Shown here piece by piece: positions 1 to 7,659 of a stretch of 15,056 bases of DNA (positions are counted from its first letter, which is position 1; every line of letters starts with the position of its first letter). The stretch is from the NCBI GenBank assembly GCA_002803225.1, contig NXFV01000079.1, positions 1-15,056 of the forward strand, in the 5' to 3' direction. The translations under genes and the position numbers were made by a program. Source of the DNA: Gamarada debralockiae (lineage: Eukaryota; Ascomycota; Leotiomycetes; Helotiales; Hyphodiscaceae). Under the pieces are notes generated by a model, which saw only the letters and a program-made list of their open reading frames with translations, did not search any database and was not told where the DNA came from.

Positions 1-381
1 GACAAGGGTGCTAATCTTGAGTCTAAAAACAAGTATGGCCGGACACCGCCATCACGGGCGGTCAGGAACGGGTGTGAGGCCGTCGTGCAGCGACTGCTCA
101 ACAAGGGCGCTGACCTCGAGTCAAAAGATAACTATGGCCAGACACCACTATCACGGGCGGCCGAGAACGGGCACGACGCCACTGTGCAGCTGCTGCTTGA
201 TAAAGATGCTGATATAGATATAGAAGACAAACTTGGGTAGTCTGCTCTCCAACTAGCTGCACTTAATGGGTATAGGGCAGGAGAAGAGAGAGAGAGAGAT
301 CTGTTAATTGAGGGCTTGAAATTGGGGCGCGCACTTGGACTTCTCATTCTGAGGATTTGCGAGTTACACTTGCTACTCTGA
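1..381 (+). pseudogene. Ankyrin-repeat protein, C-terminal fragment with in-frame stop
   Basis: The 5' part lies outside the window. Frame 1 reads two consecutive 33-residue ankyrin units (99-bp DNA period) with the usual pattern: G-x-T-P-x-S-x-A, then N-G, then V-Q-x-L-L, then K-x-A-D. A third unit starts at DNA 232 but meets TAG at 238-240. The same frame continues after it with SALQLAALNGY, the expected start of an ankyrin unit, up to a TGA at 379-381. A Trp at this place is common in fungal ankyrin arrays, so the TAG probably derives from TGG. The frame then runs through a GA microsatellite and loses resemblance to ankyrin. Ankyrin arrays are protein-binding scaffolds, often at the end of NLR-like or effector-like fungal proteins; the upstream domain is not visible. 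It could instead be a living gene that ends at 240. Confidence 0.75.
285..299. repeat. (GA)n microsatellite
   Basis: A short run of alternating G and A follows the last ankyrin-like residues. It may mark where the ankyrin frame stops being coding. Confidence 0.7.
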
Positions 382-608
382 CAGGTCAGAGAAGGGTGAG
401 ACGATGGCAGCTCACATCTAGGAACCAAGGGAAATACGACTGGCTGGAAGTGATAGATGCTGTAATGGTGATAGAAAAATGGGTATGGATCAGTTGCGTT
501 CAGCCGATGAGGTTTAGCACTCTTGCCATGAACATGAGAAATGAAGGTCTGCTGCAACCCGCATGGAAATGTTAAATATTGATTCAAGCAGGCCCATATT
601 TCCATAAC

Positions 609-1898
609 TCATGCCGCAGCCTTCACGGAGGCCGATGAATCGGGCGCCAGAGAAGCTGGAGCGGATTCTACTGCCATAGATTCCGTCTTTGCCTTCAAAG
701 CAGCGAAGTGCGTCTTAATAGCATTAGCAATAAACTGCTCTCCAGTAACCATCGGGTATTTCTTCTTCGGCCCCTGAATGACAGTGTCCTTGCAAGGTTG
801 GTTGAAGAATGCAATGCTGTATCTTTCCCCATAGTAGTCTCCCGGTTCACACGGTGCCTTGACCCTATGAAACGTCGATTTGAACCGGTCGTCTGACCAT
901 GACATTAACAGGTCACCAATATTGCAGATGACATCTCCAGCTTTCAAGTCCACCTTTGTCCATCGATCTCCCAGCGCATACTCCGTCACCACTTCGCGGC
1001 CAGGACAGATCTCGAGTCCGCTCTGCCCTGCGCGTTGGAAGAGGACTGTCAGGAAGCCCCAATCGGTGTGTGCACCTGCACGGTGATAAATCTTTCCGTC
1101 ATTTGTTTCTGGCGTGGCATAGTAGTGGAGTAATCGGAATGTCGATTGTGAATTGGGACGTGTAACATCGTGGACGTTGACAAAGAAGTCATCCGGAAAC
1201 CCTAGCCCACGAGCAAAGCAGACCATCAGCCTCTCGGAAACTTTCTGCACTCGGTTCATGAACTCGAGGCATTTGGCTTGAAATCCTGGCACATGCTCGT
1301 CCGATATCCACAGCCCTTTCATATTCTCCCCAAACTGCAACTGATATGACTCCTTTGTATCCGGTGCACCAGTTGATGGCCTGACTTGTGACATCTTCTC
1401 CCATCCAACGTTATTCGGGTCCCAGGGAACCGTTGCTTTCACATCGTCTGGGAGTGTGAAGAATGCTTCGGATGTGCCGAACATGGCTTCGATATCGTCC
1501 GCGGAGATGCCATGGTCGGTGATGGAGAAGAATCCAACGCTCTCGGCGGCGTGTACGAGCTGTGTAGTGATCTCGTCGATGCGCTCGTTGAAGTTTGCGA
1601 GAGAGATCTGTTTAGTGCTGTTAGTTTGAAATTAAGGATGATTAAGCGAGATAGAGCAGACTGTGGGGATTTCTCGATCAACGTATTTCGTCTTTCCTTT
1701 CATCGTGTATGAGGACTTGAAGAGTTGATCAATGATGAATTGTTGTCAAAGGTTCTTGAATATAAAGAGAGGATCTAGTGATACCTGTGTATCCCGCTGA
1801 CTGTATCTCAACGTCCCACACGAGGGTACCGATGCGGAGTTCCGTTTCAAGTCCTCGGCAGAAATTTCTTCGCCTCTGTTTGTCGATTCGAAGGCCAT
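609..1898 (-). CDS. 2-oxoglutarate/Fe(II)-dependent oxygenase, IPNS-like (two exons)
   Basis: Predicted as exon 1 1785-1898 and exon 2 609-1607, 370 residues, the usual size for isopenicillin-N-synthase-like oxygenases. Exon 1 starts MAFESTNRGEE and ends GTLRYSQRDTQ. Exon 2 opens ISLANFNERIDEITTQL, and GFFSITDHGIS completes the N-terminal DIOX_N region, so an ATG at 1482-1484 would truncate that domain. The catalytic C-terminal domain has the Fe(II) triad HTD (H218, D220) and H285 in STFHRV, with the 2-oxoglutarate-binding R-x-S (R300/S302) in RYSIAFFNQP. All key residues are present and exon 2 has no stop or frameshift. Known members hydroxylate, desaturate or cyclise small molecules in the cytosol; the substrate here cannot be read. 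The C-terminus is a low-complexity Ala/Ser tail. Neighbours are pseudogenes, so no pathway is implied. An upstream out-of-frame ATG lies at 1906-1908. Confidence 0.87.
1608..1784 (-). other. Intron of the 2OG-Fe(II) oxygenase gene
   Basis: On the minus strand the donor is CAG|GTATCA and the acceptor is CTAAACAG|ATC, with a branch-like CTAAC 10-15 nt before the acceptor. It is phase 0, and removal joins RDTQ to ISLANF. At 177 nt it is long for this kind of genome. Confidence 0.7.
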
Positions 1899-2205
1899 TA
1901 CCAGTCATCGGCTCGTTGGAAATCTAGAATCAACGCCGCAGGGGAAGGCAGCCTCAGTTTCCTAGCCTCCAGTACAAGTTGGGGATGTCGCCGCGTCAAA
2001 GTTGACACTTCATGGATTCAATGTCCGCGTAACGAAAAGGGGTTTGGTTTTTATCCTTCTCCGATGAGAGCTGGCCTTTCTCAGACCAAATATACGTACC
2101 ATCTCAGGCTGGGCGCTCCATGTCTAACATGGCGAACCCCGATCATCCCAGAACCTCTTTCGCACAACCGTTATCCTTGGAGATTCCCCTTTGTGCGAAA
2201 TTCCA
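1899..2205. other. Upstream region of the oxygenase gene
   Basis: This contains the presumed promoter of the minus-strand oxygenase. I see no clear TATA box or other recognisable site and no supported coding region. Confidence 0.4.
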
Positions 2206-2737
2206 TCAAGATGACCAAACCCGACATAATCTCACCCCAGCCGAGCACAGGTACAGCACATCAATCTCTCTGGGCCTACTCTGACTCACGAGGAGCAGTT
2301 CTCTGAGCCCCAACTCTTGGTCAAGCACGACAGCCCGTTCCTATGGCACTGCTAAAAGCTCGACTTTGCAATTGTTGGAAGTCTTGTTGACAGTATCAAC
2401 GACACCTAGCCATGCCTCTCTCGAGGCTTCTTCCAAATACGACGCGTCGAGGCTTGGGTTGGAGTAGAAGCGTGGTGTGCCGTTGCTGCTAATTAAAAGG
2501 TAACATTTCGTCGCTTTAGCTCGCGACTCCTAGTTGACGGGAAGTGGGGCTGGAGGAGTTTTGCTGCCGAAGATCATGGCGTGGGGTTGTAATGACTCGT
2601 CAACAGTGTTTCCCAGGCGAATGAGGACGTGGATGTTGAGGATTCGTTTCGACTTGCCTGTATCGCCAAATCTTCAAGCGGAGCTCAATTGGGAGACGAG
2701 GGAAGGGCGAAAAGGTCGGCGGAAGATCATTCTCCAT
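2206..2737 (-). pseudogene. 2EXR-domain protein pseudogene
   Basis: Starting at ATG 2735-2737 the minus strand reads MENDLPPTFSPFPRLPIELR, continuing LKIW: the hallmark F-P-x-L-P-x-E-L-R-x-x-I-W of the fungal 2EXR domain (Phe12 to Trp24). After RY the frame must shift by one base near 2660 to continue. The second frame reads RILNIHVLIRLGN, then after an in-frame TAG (near 2529) ESRAKATKCYLL and FYSNPSLDASYLE, matching the later E-S-R and F-x-N-P-x-x-D blocks of the family. A further TAG lies at 2341-2343, then LRELLLVSQ, ending at TGA 2206-2208. The first TAG fits CAG-to-TAG. One indel plus two stops make this a decayed copy. 2EXR proteins are abundant in fungi and have no settled function. 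Its start is only 43 bp past the MFS stop, same strand. Confidence 0.72.
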
Positions 2738-3134
2738 TCCTGCGAGTAAACGACTAGAAATTCCTTGCAAGGGTTACTTTCTATGAATCGCTGAAATTAT
2801 TTGAGATGCCCTTGTGTGAGGATGGCATTCTGCATCCACCTGCGCCCGCACGCCGCTCGTCTGGCACGTGTGACAAGTCCCTAATCCTCGCGCCATACTT
2901 CCAAAGCACAAACGGCGTTAGAACACCAAGCAAAATAGCAGCACATCCAAAAAGTGTTCCTTCCCAAACATATTCCAACGCATAAATCACGTAAGGTGCA
3001 AAAAGCGGGAAGCTAAATGAGCAAAGCGGGGGCAAGAAGGTCGTGGCTGCAAAAGCGGAAGCTGCGTATGAGGTGTAGCAGTCCACAATGTAGACATGAA
3101 TGCATTGGTAGCATATTAGCAAACCAGCTCCGTG

Positions 3135-3268
3135 AGCGCTACTGTCAGATGAGCTGGTTGCTATGGCAACGGTTGTGTACACATATCTCGGGTTCTGGTA
3201 ACCATACCTTTTCTTCCTCCTTAGATATCTATGAATACATGATTTTACCACACAATATCGTCTGATTC
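3135..3268 (-). other. 134-nt interruption inside the MFS 3' half
   Basis: The normally continuous NISVAV...GAGLLICYQC block is split here by 134 nt containing stops. No good GT-AG pair restores the family spacing exactly. One weak option, GTGTAG to GGAG, would drop about seven residues. It may be a degenerate intron, a small insertion or a transposon footprint. Confidence 0.45.
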
Positions 3269-3328
3269 GACAGCTACACTGATGTTGGGCATGAGCCAGA
3301 AGAGGTGGGCTTGTGCTGACCATCCGTA

Positions 3329-3403
3329 CTGTGATAAATTTGGCAGCGACAAAAAAGGGTCCGAGACAGAAGTAGCAAAGAAATAGGAAGTGGAAAGAAA
3401 TAC
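3329..3403 (-). other. Intron in the MFS 3' half
   Basis: The 75-nt intron has donor TGG|GTATTT and acceptor TATCACAG|TAC, phase 0. Its removal joins GLLW to YGWSAQAH, the expected family sequence. Confidence 0.75.
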
Positions 3404-3741
3404 CCATAACAATCCGAAAGGAGTAACAATGGCGCCAAACACCATCAGCGGCAGGCAAAATTCAGGAACTTCCTCCATGTCTTCGAGGTAATTGTATCGC
3501 ACCTTCAAGGTCCTGTAAATCGCATCATTACAAGGTCCACAGATCTGACTGGCAACCAGATTTCCTACTACGAGGAAATGAAGTTCAGACCTCCCACCCC
3601 AGTGCTCTCGCCGTATCGCTTCTCCCATCGTTCTGGAAACGTTCTGATAAACAAGTACAAAACCCCCGAAATCATATGCATTATAACAAGCAAGTACTTG
3701 GATGATGGGCTGAGTGAACAGAAACTTCCATGGCCGAGATA

Positions 3742-3822
3742 ACGTAAGCAATGGCGTAACGCGGGGTATGGCGTAACGCGGTGGATTTTCAGCAACCCCA
3801 ACATTCATCCTTTAATTACTTA
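3742..3822 (+). repeat. Left terminal inverted repeat of the pogo-like element
   Basis: It matches the reverse complement of 5532-5612 over about 81 bp with four mismatches, three of them G/A transitions. Inside it a 13-bp direct repeat, TGGCGTAACGCGG, occurs at 3752-3764 and 3769-3781 and is a candidate transposase-binding site. Confidence 0.92.
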
Positions 3823-3825
3823 ATA

Positions 3826-5538
3826 ATAGTCCGCCCCAAAAGCCTTAATGCTGCCTAGCGTGATATTCTAATAGAGGAAGCTCTATTAGGTATTAAATCT
3901 GGGAAGTATAAGTCTCTATATCAAGTAGAACAAAGCCTGAAGCTTCCTAAGAGTTTAGTGACGCGTTGCGTCAATAGAGGCCAATCGCGTTCCCAAGCAC
4001 GCTAGTAACAACAGAAACTCTTAGCTATATAAGAGAAGGTCCTTTTAAAGTAGATTAAAGAGTTGATAATTAGTAGTTATACTCTAGGGTATCGATTATT
4101 AAAGGAAATAGCTAAGGAACTTCGCGCGCGCCGAATCTTCGATTTAGACAATATACCTCTCGTATACTCTTTTGAGCCTATACTATAATACCTACTTGGT
4201 CAAGAGTAGGTCAGACGATTTATATAACAGTATCTATACCTCAAAGTTATAATAGGACGTCGAATTAAGTCTTAGCAGATAAATAGGGCAATAAAAGAGG
4301 TGCTTTAAGACTAGTTTAACGCGTATAAGAAGATAGTATATAACTATAGAATTATACAAGAGAATATCTATAATATAGACGAGTCTGGATTTTCGATTAG
4401 AACTATAGAATCAACTCGAATAATAATCGATTTAATACTTCGAACGAAATATTAAGTATATCTAGGCCGCTAAGAATAGGTTTCTATAGTTAAGTATATC
4501 TGTATAGATAGAACAACTATTATATCTTTTACTATTTTCAAAGGCTAAAATGTCCTTTAAAGCTGGGTTCCAAATAAGGTTCTTAATAAGTAGTTCTTTT
4601 TAGTAAATATAAAGGATTAAATAAGTAATCTTTATAGATTAGAATAGTTGAAGCGCGTATTCGAACCTATAACTTATACGAAAGTAAATAGCTAATATCG
4701 TCTCCTTATTTATAATAGCTATGATTCTTATATAAGTAGAAGCTTTATTACTTATTATCTTCAAAATAAGATTATTTTAATGATCCTTCCGGCTTATATA
4801 TTATATATACTCTAGCCTCTTGGTATTACGATTTTTAGTCCCTTAAAAAAGCGACTAATAGTAGTACTTTCTTATCTTACTAAGATACAACTAGTACAAA
4901 TACAAAAGCATAAGTAGATAAAGGTATATATTCAAGCTCAAAAAGAGATATTTGATTCTTATTATATTAAATCCTTATAGTATAGAGCTAGATTATTGCT
5001 ATTTAATCTATAGAAGGCACTTCGAATATTAGTTTAAGAGGACCCTCTTCTAGATTCACTAAAAACACCTACTAAATTCGATATTTTTAATTAGGTCTTT
5101 ATTAATAGTTTGCCACTAGACCTAATAACCTTATAATCAGCGAATGAGCTTCTTAATACTTTAATTTAAAGTAGTGAGGTTTATATACTACTCCGCTAGT
5201 ATATCTAAAAATTGATAAATAGAACTAAGTAACTTTAGGCAAGGGCTATTATTTAATAACGTAAAGTAGATAAGCTACGATTAGTTATAAATACACGCGT
5301 AACGCGTAAGAAAGGAAAGAGAGTAGTTTTAAAGGGTTATTTTCTTATTTCTATGCAAAAACTATATAATACAGTAATAGAGGCAAAAAAGGAGACTAAA
5401 AAAAGAGTATAAAAAAAAGGGAAAAAGAAAGGGAAGACTATTATATATGAATTTGAGAGTGATGAGGATATTAAAGAAGAACCTAAAGATAATTCAAAGA
5501 CTAAAACTGAGGACTATATTATAGTTGATACTAAGTAA
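3826..5538 (+). pseudogene. Pogo/Fot1-type DDE transposase, RIP-killed
   Basis: One continuous frame of 1,713 nt (570 codons plus stop) can be followed although it holds many TAA/TAG stops; no net frameshift is needed. The likely start is ATA at 3826 (from ATG), followed by VRPKSLNAA. The N-terminal DNA-binding region is recognisable: EALLGIKSGKYKSLYQVEQ, then SRSQAR, then KELIISSYTLGYRLLKEIA (CENP-B-type helix-turn-helix). The catalytic domain has the first Asp in NIYNIDESGFSI (Asp185). The second reads Asn297 (LLIYNSYDS where the family has C-D-G-H), and the third reads Gly333 in PLGITIFSPLKKA. The spacing 297-333 fits a DD35D enzyme. The C-terminus is acidic and Lys-rich. The enzyme cannot be active. 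Most changes are C-to-T or G-to-A. Confidence 0.9.
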
Positions 5539-5612
5539 TTAAAGGTCGAATGTTGGGGTCGCTGAAAATCCACCGCGTTACGCTATACCCCGCGTTACGC
5601 CATTGCTTACGT
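5532..5612 (-). repeat. Right terminal inverted repeat of the pogo-like element
   Basis: Inverse copy of 3742-3822. Its inner end overlaps the last codons of the transposase, whose TAA is at 5536-5538. One of the two internal 13-bp repeats carries a G-to-A change here (TAGCG for TGGCG on the minus strand). Confidence 0.92.
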
Positions 5613-5842
5613 TAATGATCGTGTAAAAAGTCGGGCCGGTATTCGGTCAGGGTCATCCCATTTTGTGCGCAGGGCTTCGTTGCCGGTCTCAACTCGGAGG
5701 TGAGCTGCTTTTCTGCCCATTATTCGGGGGGGATATGTTTCTCGAAGATAGAGAAAGGCAAGCAATTGTACGAAAACATTGGGCATGGTTATGATCCAGA
5801 ATCCCCATCTCCACGTTGTGTGTTCTGCGATAAAGCCTCCAA

Positions 5843-5889
5843 CTGATTCGAATCAGTAAGAGATCCTATAAAGTGGGGGGAAGATTCAC
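5843..5889 (-). other. Intron 2 of the MFS 5' half
   Basis: The 47-nt intron has donor ATAA|GTGAAT, branch-like CTGAT and acceptor AATCAG|TT, phase 1. Splicing completes the antiporter motif across GPI and GGF. Confidence 0.72.
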
Positions 5890-6319
5890 TTATCGGTCCA
5901 ATAGCAGGTCCTAAAACGGGAGCGAGTGAGTAAACACTCACTCCCTTCCCCCTCTGGTGTAGAAGCTAGACATCACTCAGAATCCCGCCTCCCAGTCCCG
6001 AGGTCGCCCTTCCTCCAATTCCCGCCAAAAGTCTGAAGACAAGTAATTGAAGTTTTGTTTGTGCGAATCCGCATGCAAGACTCCAGACTATGTAAAATAC
6101 ATTCGCTATTTGGATAACACGGACTCGGCCGTATATTTCGCTGGCGGGAGAAAGGATAAAAGGTTGAAAGGCATAGCCGAGATTGAATATAGAGAGAATG
6201 AGAGAGATATCGACAGAGGAGGAGATGTTGAATTGGTTTCCAATTTGAGTGAGCGCTGACAAGATAGTGGAGGAGGACAGATGGGAGAGGAGTGCGAATG
6301 TGGTGATAACCAGAGTAGT

Positions 6320-6375
6320 CTGAAGGTCGCCAGTCAGAGGATGAGGATGTTAAAGTAGGGGCTAACAGCACTTAC
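6320..6375 (-). other. Intron 1 of the MFS 5' half
   Basis: The 56-nt intron has a consensus donor GCA|GTAAGT, branch-like CTGAC and acceptor TTCAG|ACT, phase 0. It joins SKWA to TTLVITTFALL. Confidence 0.8.
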
Positions 6376-6618
6376 TGCCCATTTGCTTCCAATGCTCCAA
6401 TTCTTAGGATTTTGTGGGTTATTGTCACCGTCCCATGTGACTAAATCCGGATCTTCGACTGCTTCTAGAAGGGTGAATAAAGAAGGACGAGGCGACTACT
6501 CCGGCCTTAACGCAGAGAATTCACTGCCACTACGAGTAAGTCTATTCGGAGGGGATACCTTTTCTTCCTCGAGATCTGTACTGGGAGGATAACATTTAGA
6601 TCTCCGAAACCTCATCAT

Positions 6619-7576
6619 ACTGCGATAGTGTGAAAAGGGACAAGGAACGAGGACTTACAAACAAGTATAATAGCAAATACAGGGCAAAGATGGACAAAAA
6701 AAAATGGAGAATCGTTCTTTGAAATAACTTACAGGTTGACACCAATGCTCTGATCCCGACTCTGTGTTGTCGTAGCTTACGATTCTTTAGACTGGGTGAG
6801 GTACTCAATCTTTACGAGGCGTTCGCCGCGTTCGTAATTCAGAAGGTGAGATTTAATTGGATGATACTTACGAATTAGCCGCCTAATTCGCCAATCTTAC
6901 CATATTCCTTACCTTCTCATAAGACTGATGCACGCATAAGAACTAAAAACTTGGCTTTCATAATGTTTGCAGGACAAAGCTTAACCCAATCAAAACTTGT
7001 TCCTAAACCACAGTCATGAAGCCCAAAGAAGGCAAAAAACTGCCCAATCCCGCGAATTTGATCATCAATCGTCCATTAAATTGCTAACGGCTCCGGAGAT
7101 ACCCGTGAGGCTCTTGTGTAGTTCTAGCTGTTGTATATTCAGTCGATCCAAGGTTCCGAAGATTGGAATGGGAATGCCGCTGAGATGAGGACCAATGAAG
7201 ATCGGACTCAACCCAGTGACAAAGAAGGATTAAGAAATACAACGACGCTCCTCCACTTGGAATGTAGGCTATTTTCTGCTGCTATGGTGCTTCGTAAAAT
7301 TATATTAGTCACCGAAGCTAGAAAGTTCCGCGTTGCTGCGTGGCTGGCTATCTCAGCTGCCTAATGGGTTGTATTCTGAGATCTGCAGCATGGTGCATTG
7401 CTCTGGCGTTAATAGGAGCTTTTACGACAGACAGGCTGATCATAGATGTTTTTAGCGAAGGATGCTTATACGATCTACGTCAGGTGGGTGATCTTTCAGT
7501 TGTGTAACCACGCACGAGATCGCACCTATTATATACCTTTTGCCAACCCCTATTCAATTCATTTTACGGCTTTTTA
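6619..7576. other. Region upstream of the MFS gene; no gene supported
   Basis: GC-balanced sequence preceding the minus-strand MFS start. On the minus strand several GTAAGT/GTAAG donor-like sites occur (near 6655, 6730, 6865), compatible with 5'-UTR introns but also with chance. A perfect inverted repeat CGAATTAG-N4-CTAATTCG lies at 6871-6890. On the minus strand about 7056-7220 reads SFFVTGLSPIFIGPHLSGIP and on to SNLMDD before a TGA; it is hydrophobic and peptide-like but I do not recognise it, and stops surround it. Confidence 0.4.
6871..6890. repeat. Inverted repeat upstream of the MFS gene
   Basis: Two perfect 8-bp arms, CGAATTAG and CTAATTCG, are separated by CCGC, about 250 bp before the MFS start. 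It could be a regulator-binding site, but nothing else supports that. Confidence 0.5.
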
Positions 7577-7577
7577 C

Positions 7578-7655
7578 AAAATCCAGCTACTTTTAATTCA
7601 ATATTATAAAATCCAGCCACTTTTAATCAAAAATTACTAAATCCAGCTACTTTTA
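7578..7655. repeat. Three tandem copies of a 30-bp repeat
   Basis: The core AAATCCAGCYACTTTTAAT starts at 7578, 7608 and 7638, an exact 30-bp period, with AT-rich spacers between cores. The last copy is partial. The array lies where GC-balanced sequence gives way to the AT-rich domain, so it may be the terminus of an inserted element. Confidence 0.85.
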
Positions 7656-7659
7656 CTTA

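Larger units (their letters stand above)
2781..3739 (-). pseudogene. MFS drug:H+ antiporter-like transporter, 3' half (split by transposon)
   Basis: This is the C-terminal half of the gene whose 5' half lies at 5613-6618. It begins SRPWKFLFTQPIIQVLACY, typical of the start of the second six-helix bundle in fungal 12-TM MFS exporters. It continues through ICGPCNDAIYR, PLMVFGAIVTPFGLLW, an intron, YGWSAQAHLFWLMPNI, then CIHVYIVDCYTSYAASAFAA, FPLFAPYVIYAL and LLGVLTPFVLWKYG, ending at TAG 2781-2783. Decay is visible. The frame shifts at a G run near 3663-3667, since GVLYLFIRTFPERWEKRYGE and GGLNFIS lie in another frame, and shifts back near 3570 before VVGNLVASQ. A further 134 nt interrupt the conserved block after NISVAV. 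The tail after WKYG is longer than usual. Confidence 0.85.
3742..5612 (+). mobile_element. Tc1/mariner-superfamily (pogo/Fot1-like) DNA transposon, RIP-inactivated
   Basis: The 1,871-bp element is bounded by inverted repeats of about 81 bp beginning ACGTAAGCAATGGCGTAACG. It is flanked by a TA duplication (3740-3741 and 5613-5614), the target of this superfamily. It holds one long transposase frame on the plus strand, now full of stops. Size, TIRs, TA target and a CENP-B/DDE-type transposase agree with Fot1/pogo elements of ascomycetes. It sits inside an MFS transporter gene, and removing the element with one TA restores that gene's reading frame exactly. The interior is AT-rich while the flanking exons are not, as expected if RIP hit the repeated copy. 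Confidence 0.93.
5613..6618 (-). pseudogene. MFS drug:H+ antiporter-like transporter, 5' half (split by transposon)
   Basis: Exons 6376-6618, 5890-6319 and 5613-5842. The start is ATG 6616-6618 (a second ATG follows directly). A polar N-terminal tail leads to DPDLVTWDGDNNPQNPKNWS, the classic entry to TM1 in fungal DHA1-type exporters. After intron 1 come ALTQIGNQFNISSSVDISLI and the loop 2-3 signature SPASEIYGRVRV. After intron 2 the antiporter motif C reads GPAIGPIIGGF, followed by AEHTTWRWGFW and GNEALRTKWDDPDR. The frame ends RSL at the transposon and resumes SRPWKFLF at 3739. Two stops break it: TAG at 6496-6498, and TAG at 5966-5968 where related proteins have Trp (SDCWR-like), fitting TGG-to-TAG. 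The intact protein would have been a plasma-membrane exporter; its substrate is unknown. Confidence 0.87.

Noticed and set aside
132..605. 157-residue minus-strand frame over the ankyrin tail and the gap
   Set aside because: It is antisense to the clear ankyrin repeats and shows no recognisable domain; a shadow frame.
1439..1681. 80-residue minus-strand frame over the oxygenase N-terminal region
   Set aside because: The frame used by the DIOX_N region (ISLANF to ITDHGIS) is different; this one is Ser-rich noise.
2064..2306. 80-residue plus-strand frame
   Set aside because: It overlaps the end of the 2EXR relic on the opposite strand and has no family features.
2534..2749. 71-residue plus-strand frame
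   Set aside because: Antisense to the 2EXR motif, which is far more convincing.
6596..6808. 70-residue minus-strand frame upstream of the MFS start
   Set aside because: It ends within the MFS first exon in another frame; a hydrophobic stretch over pyrimidine-rich DNA, not supported as a leader or exon.
7131..7364. Plus-strand frame with VLRKIILVTEARKFRVAAWLA
   Set aside because: It looks membrane-like but has no recognisable family, no splice context and stops follow at once.
7578..7655. CRISPR-like array
   Set aside because: Only three 30-bp units with no unique spacers, in a eukaryotic genome; a simple tandem repeat.
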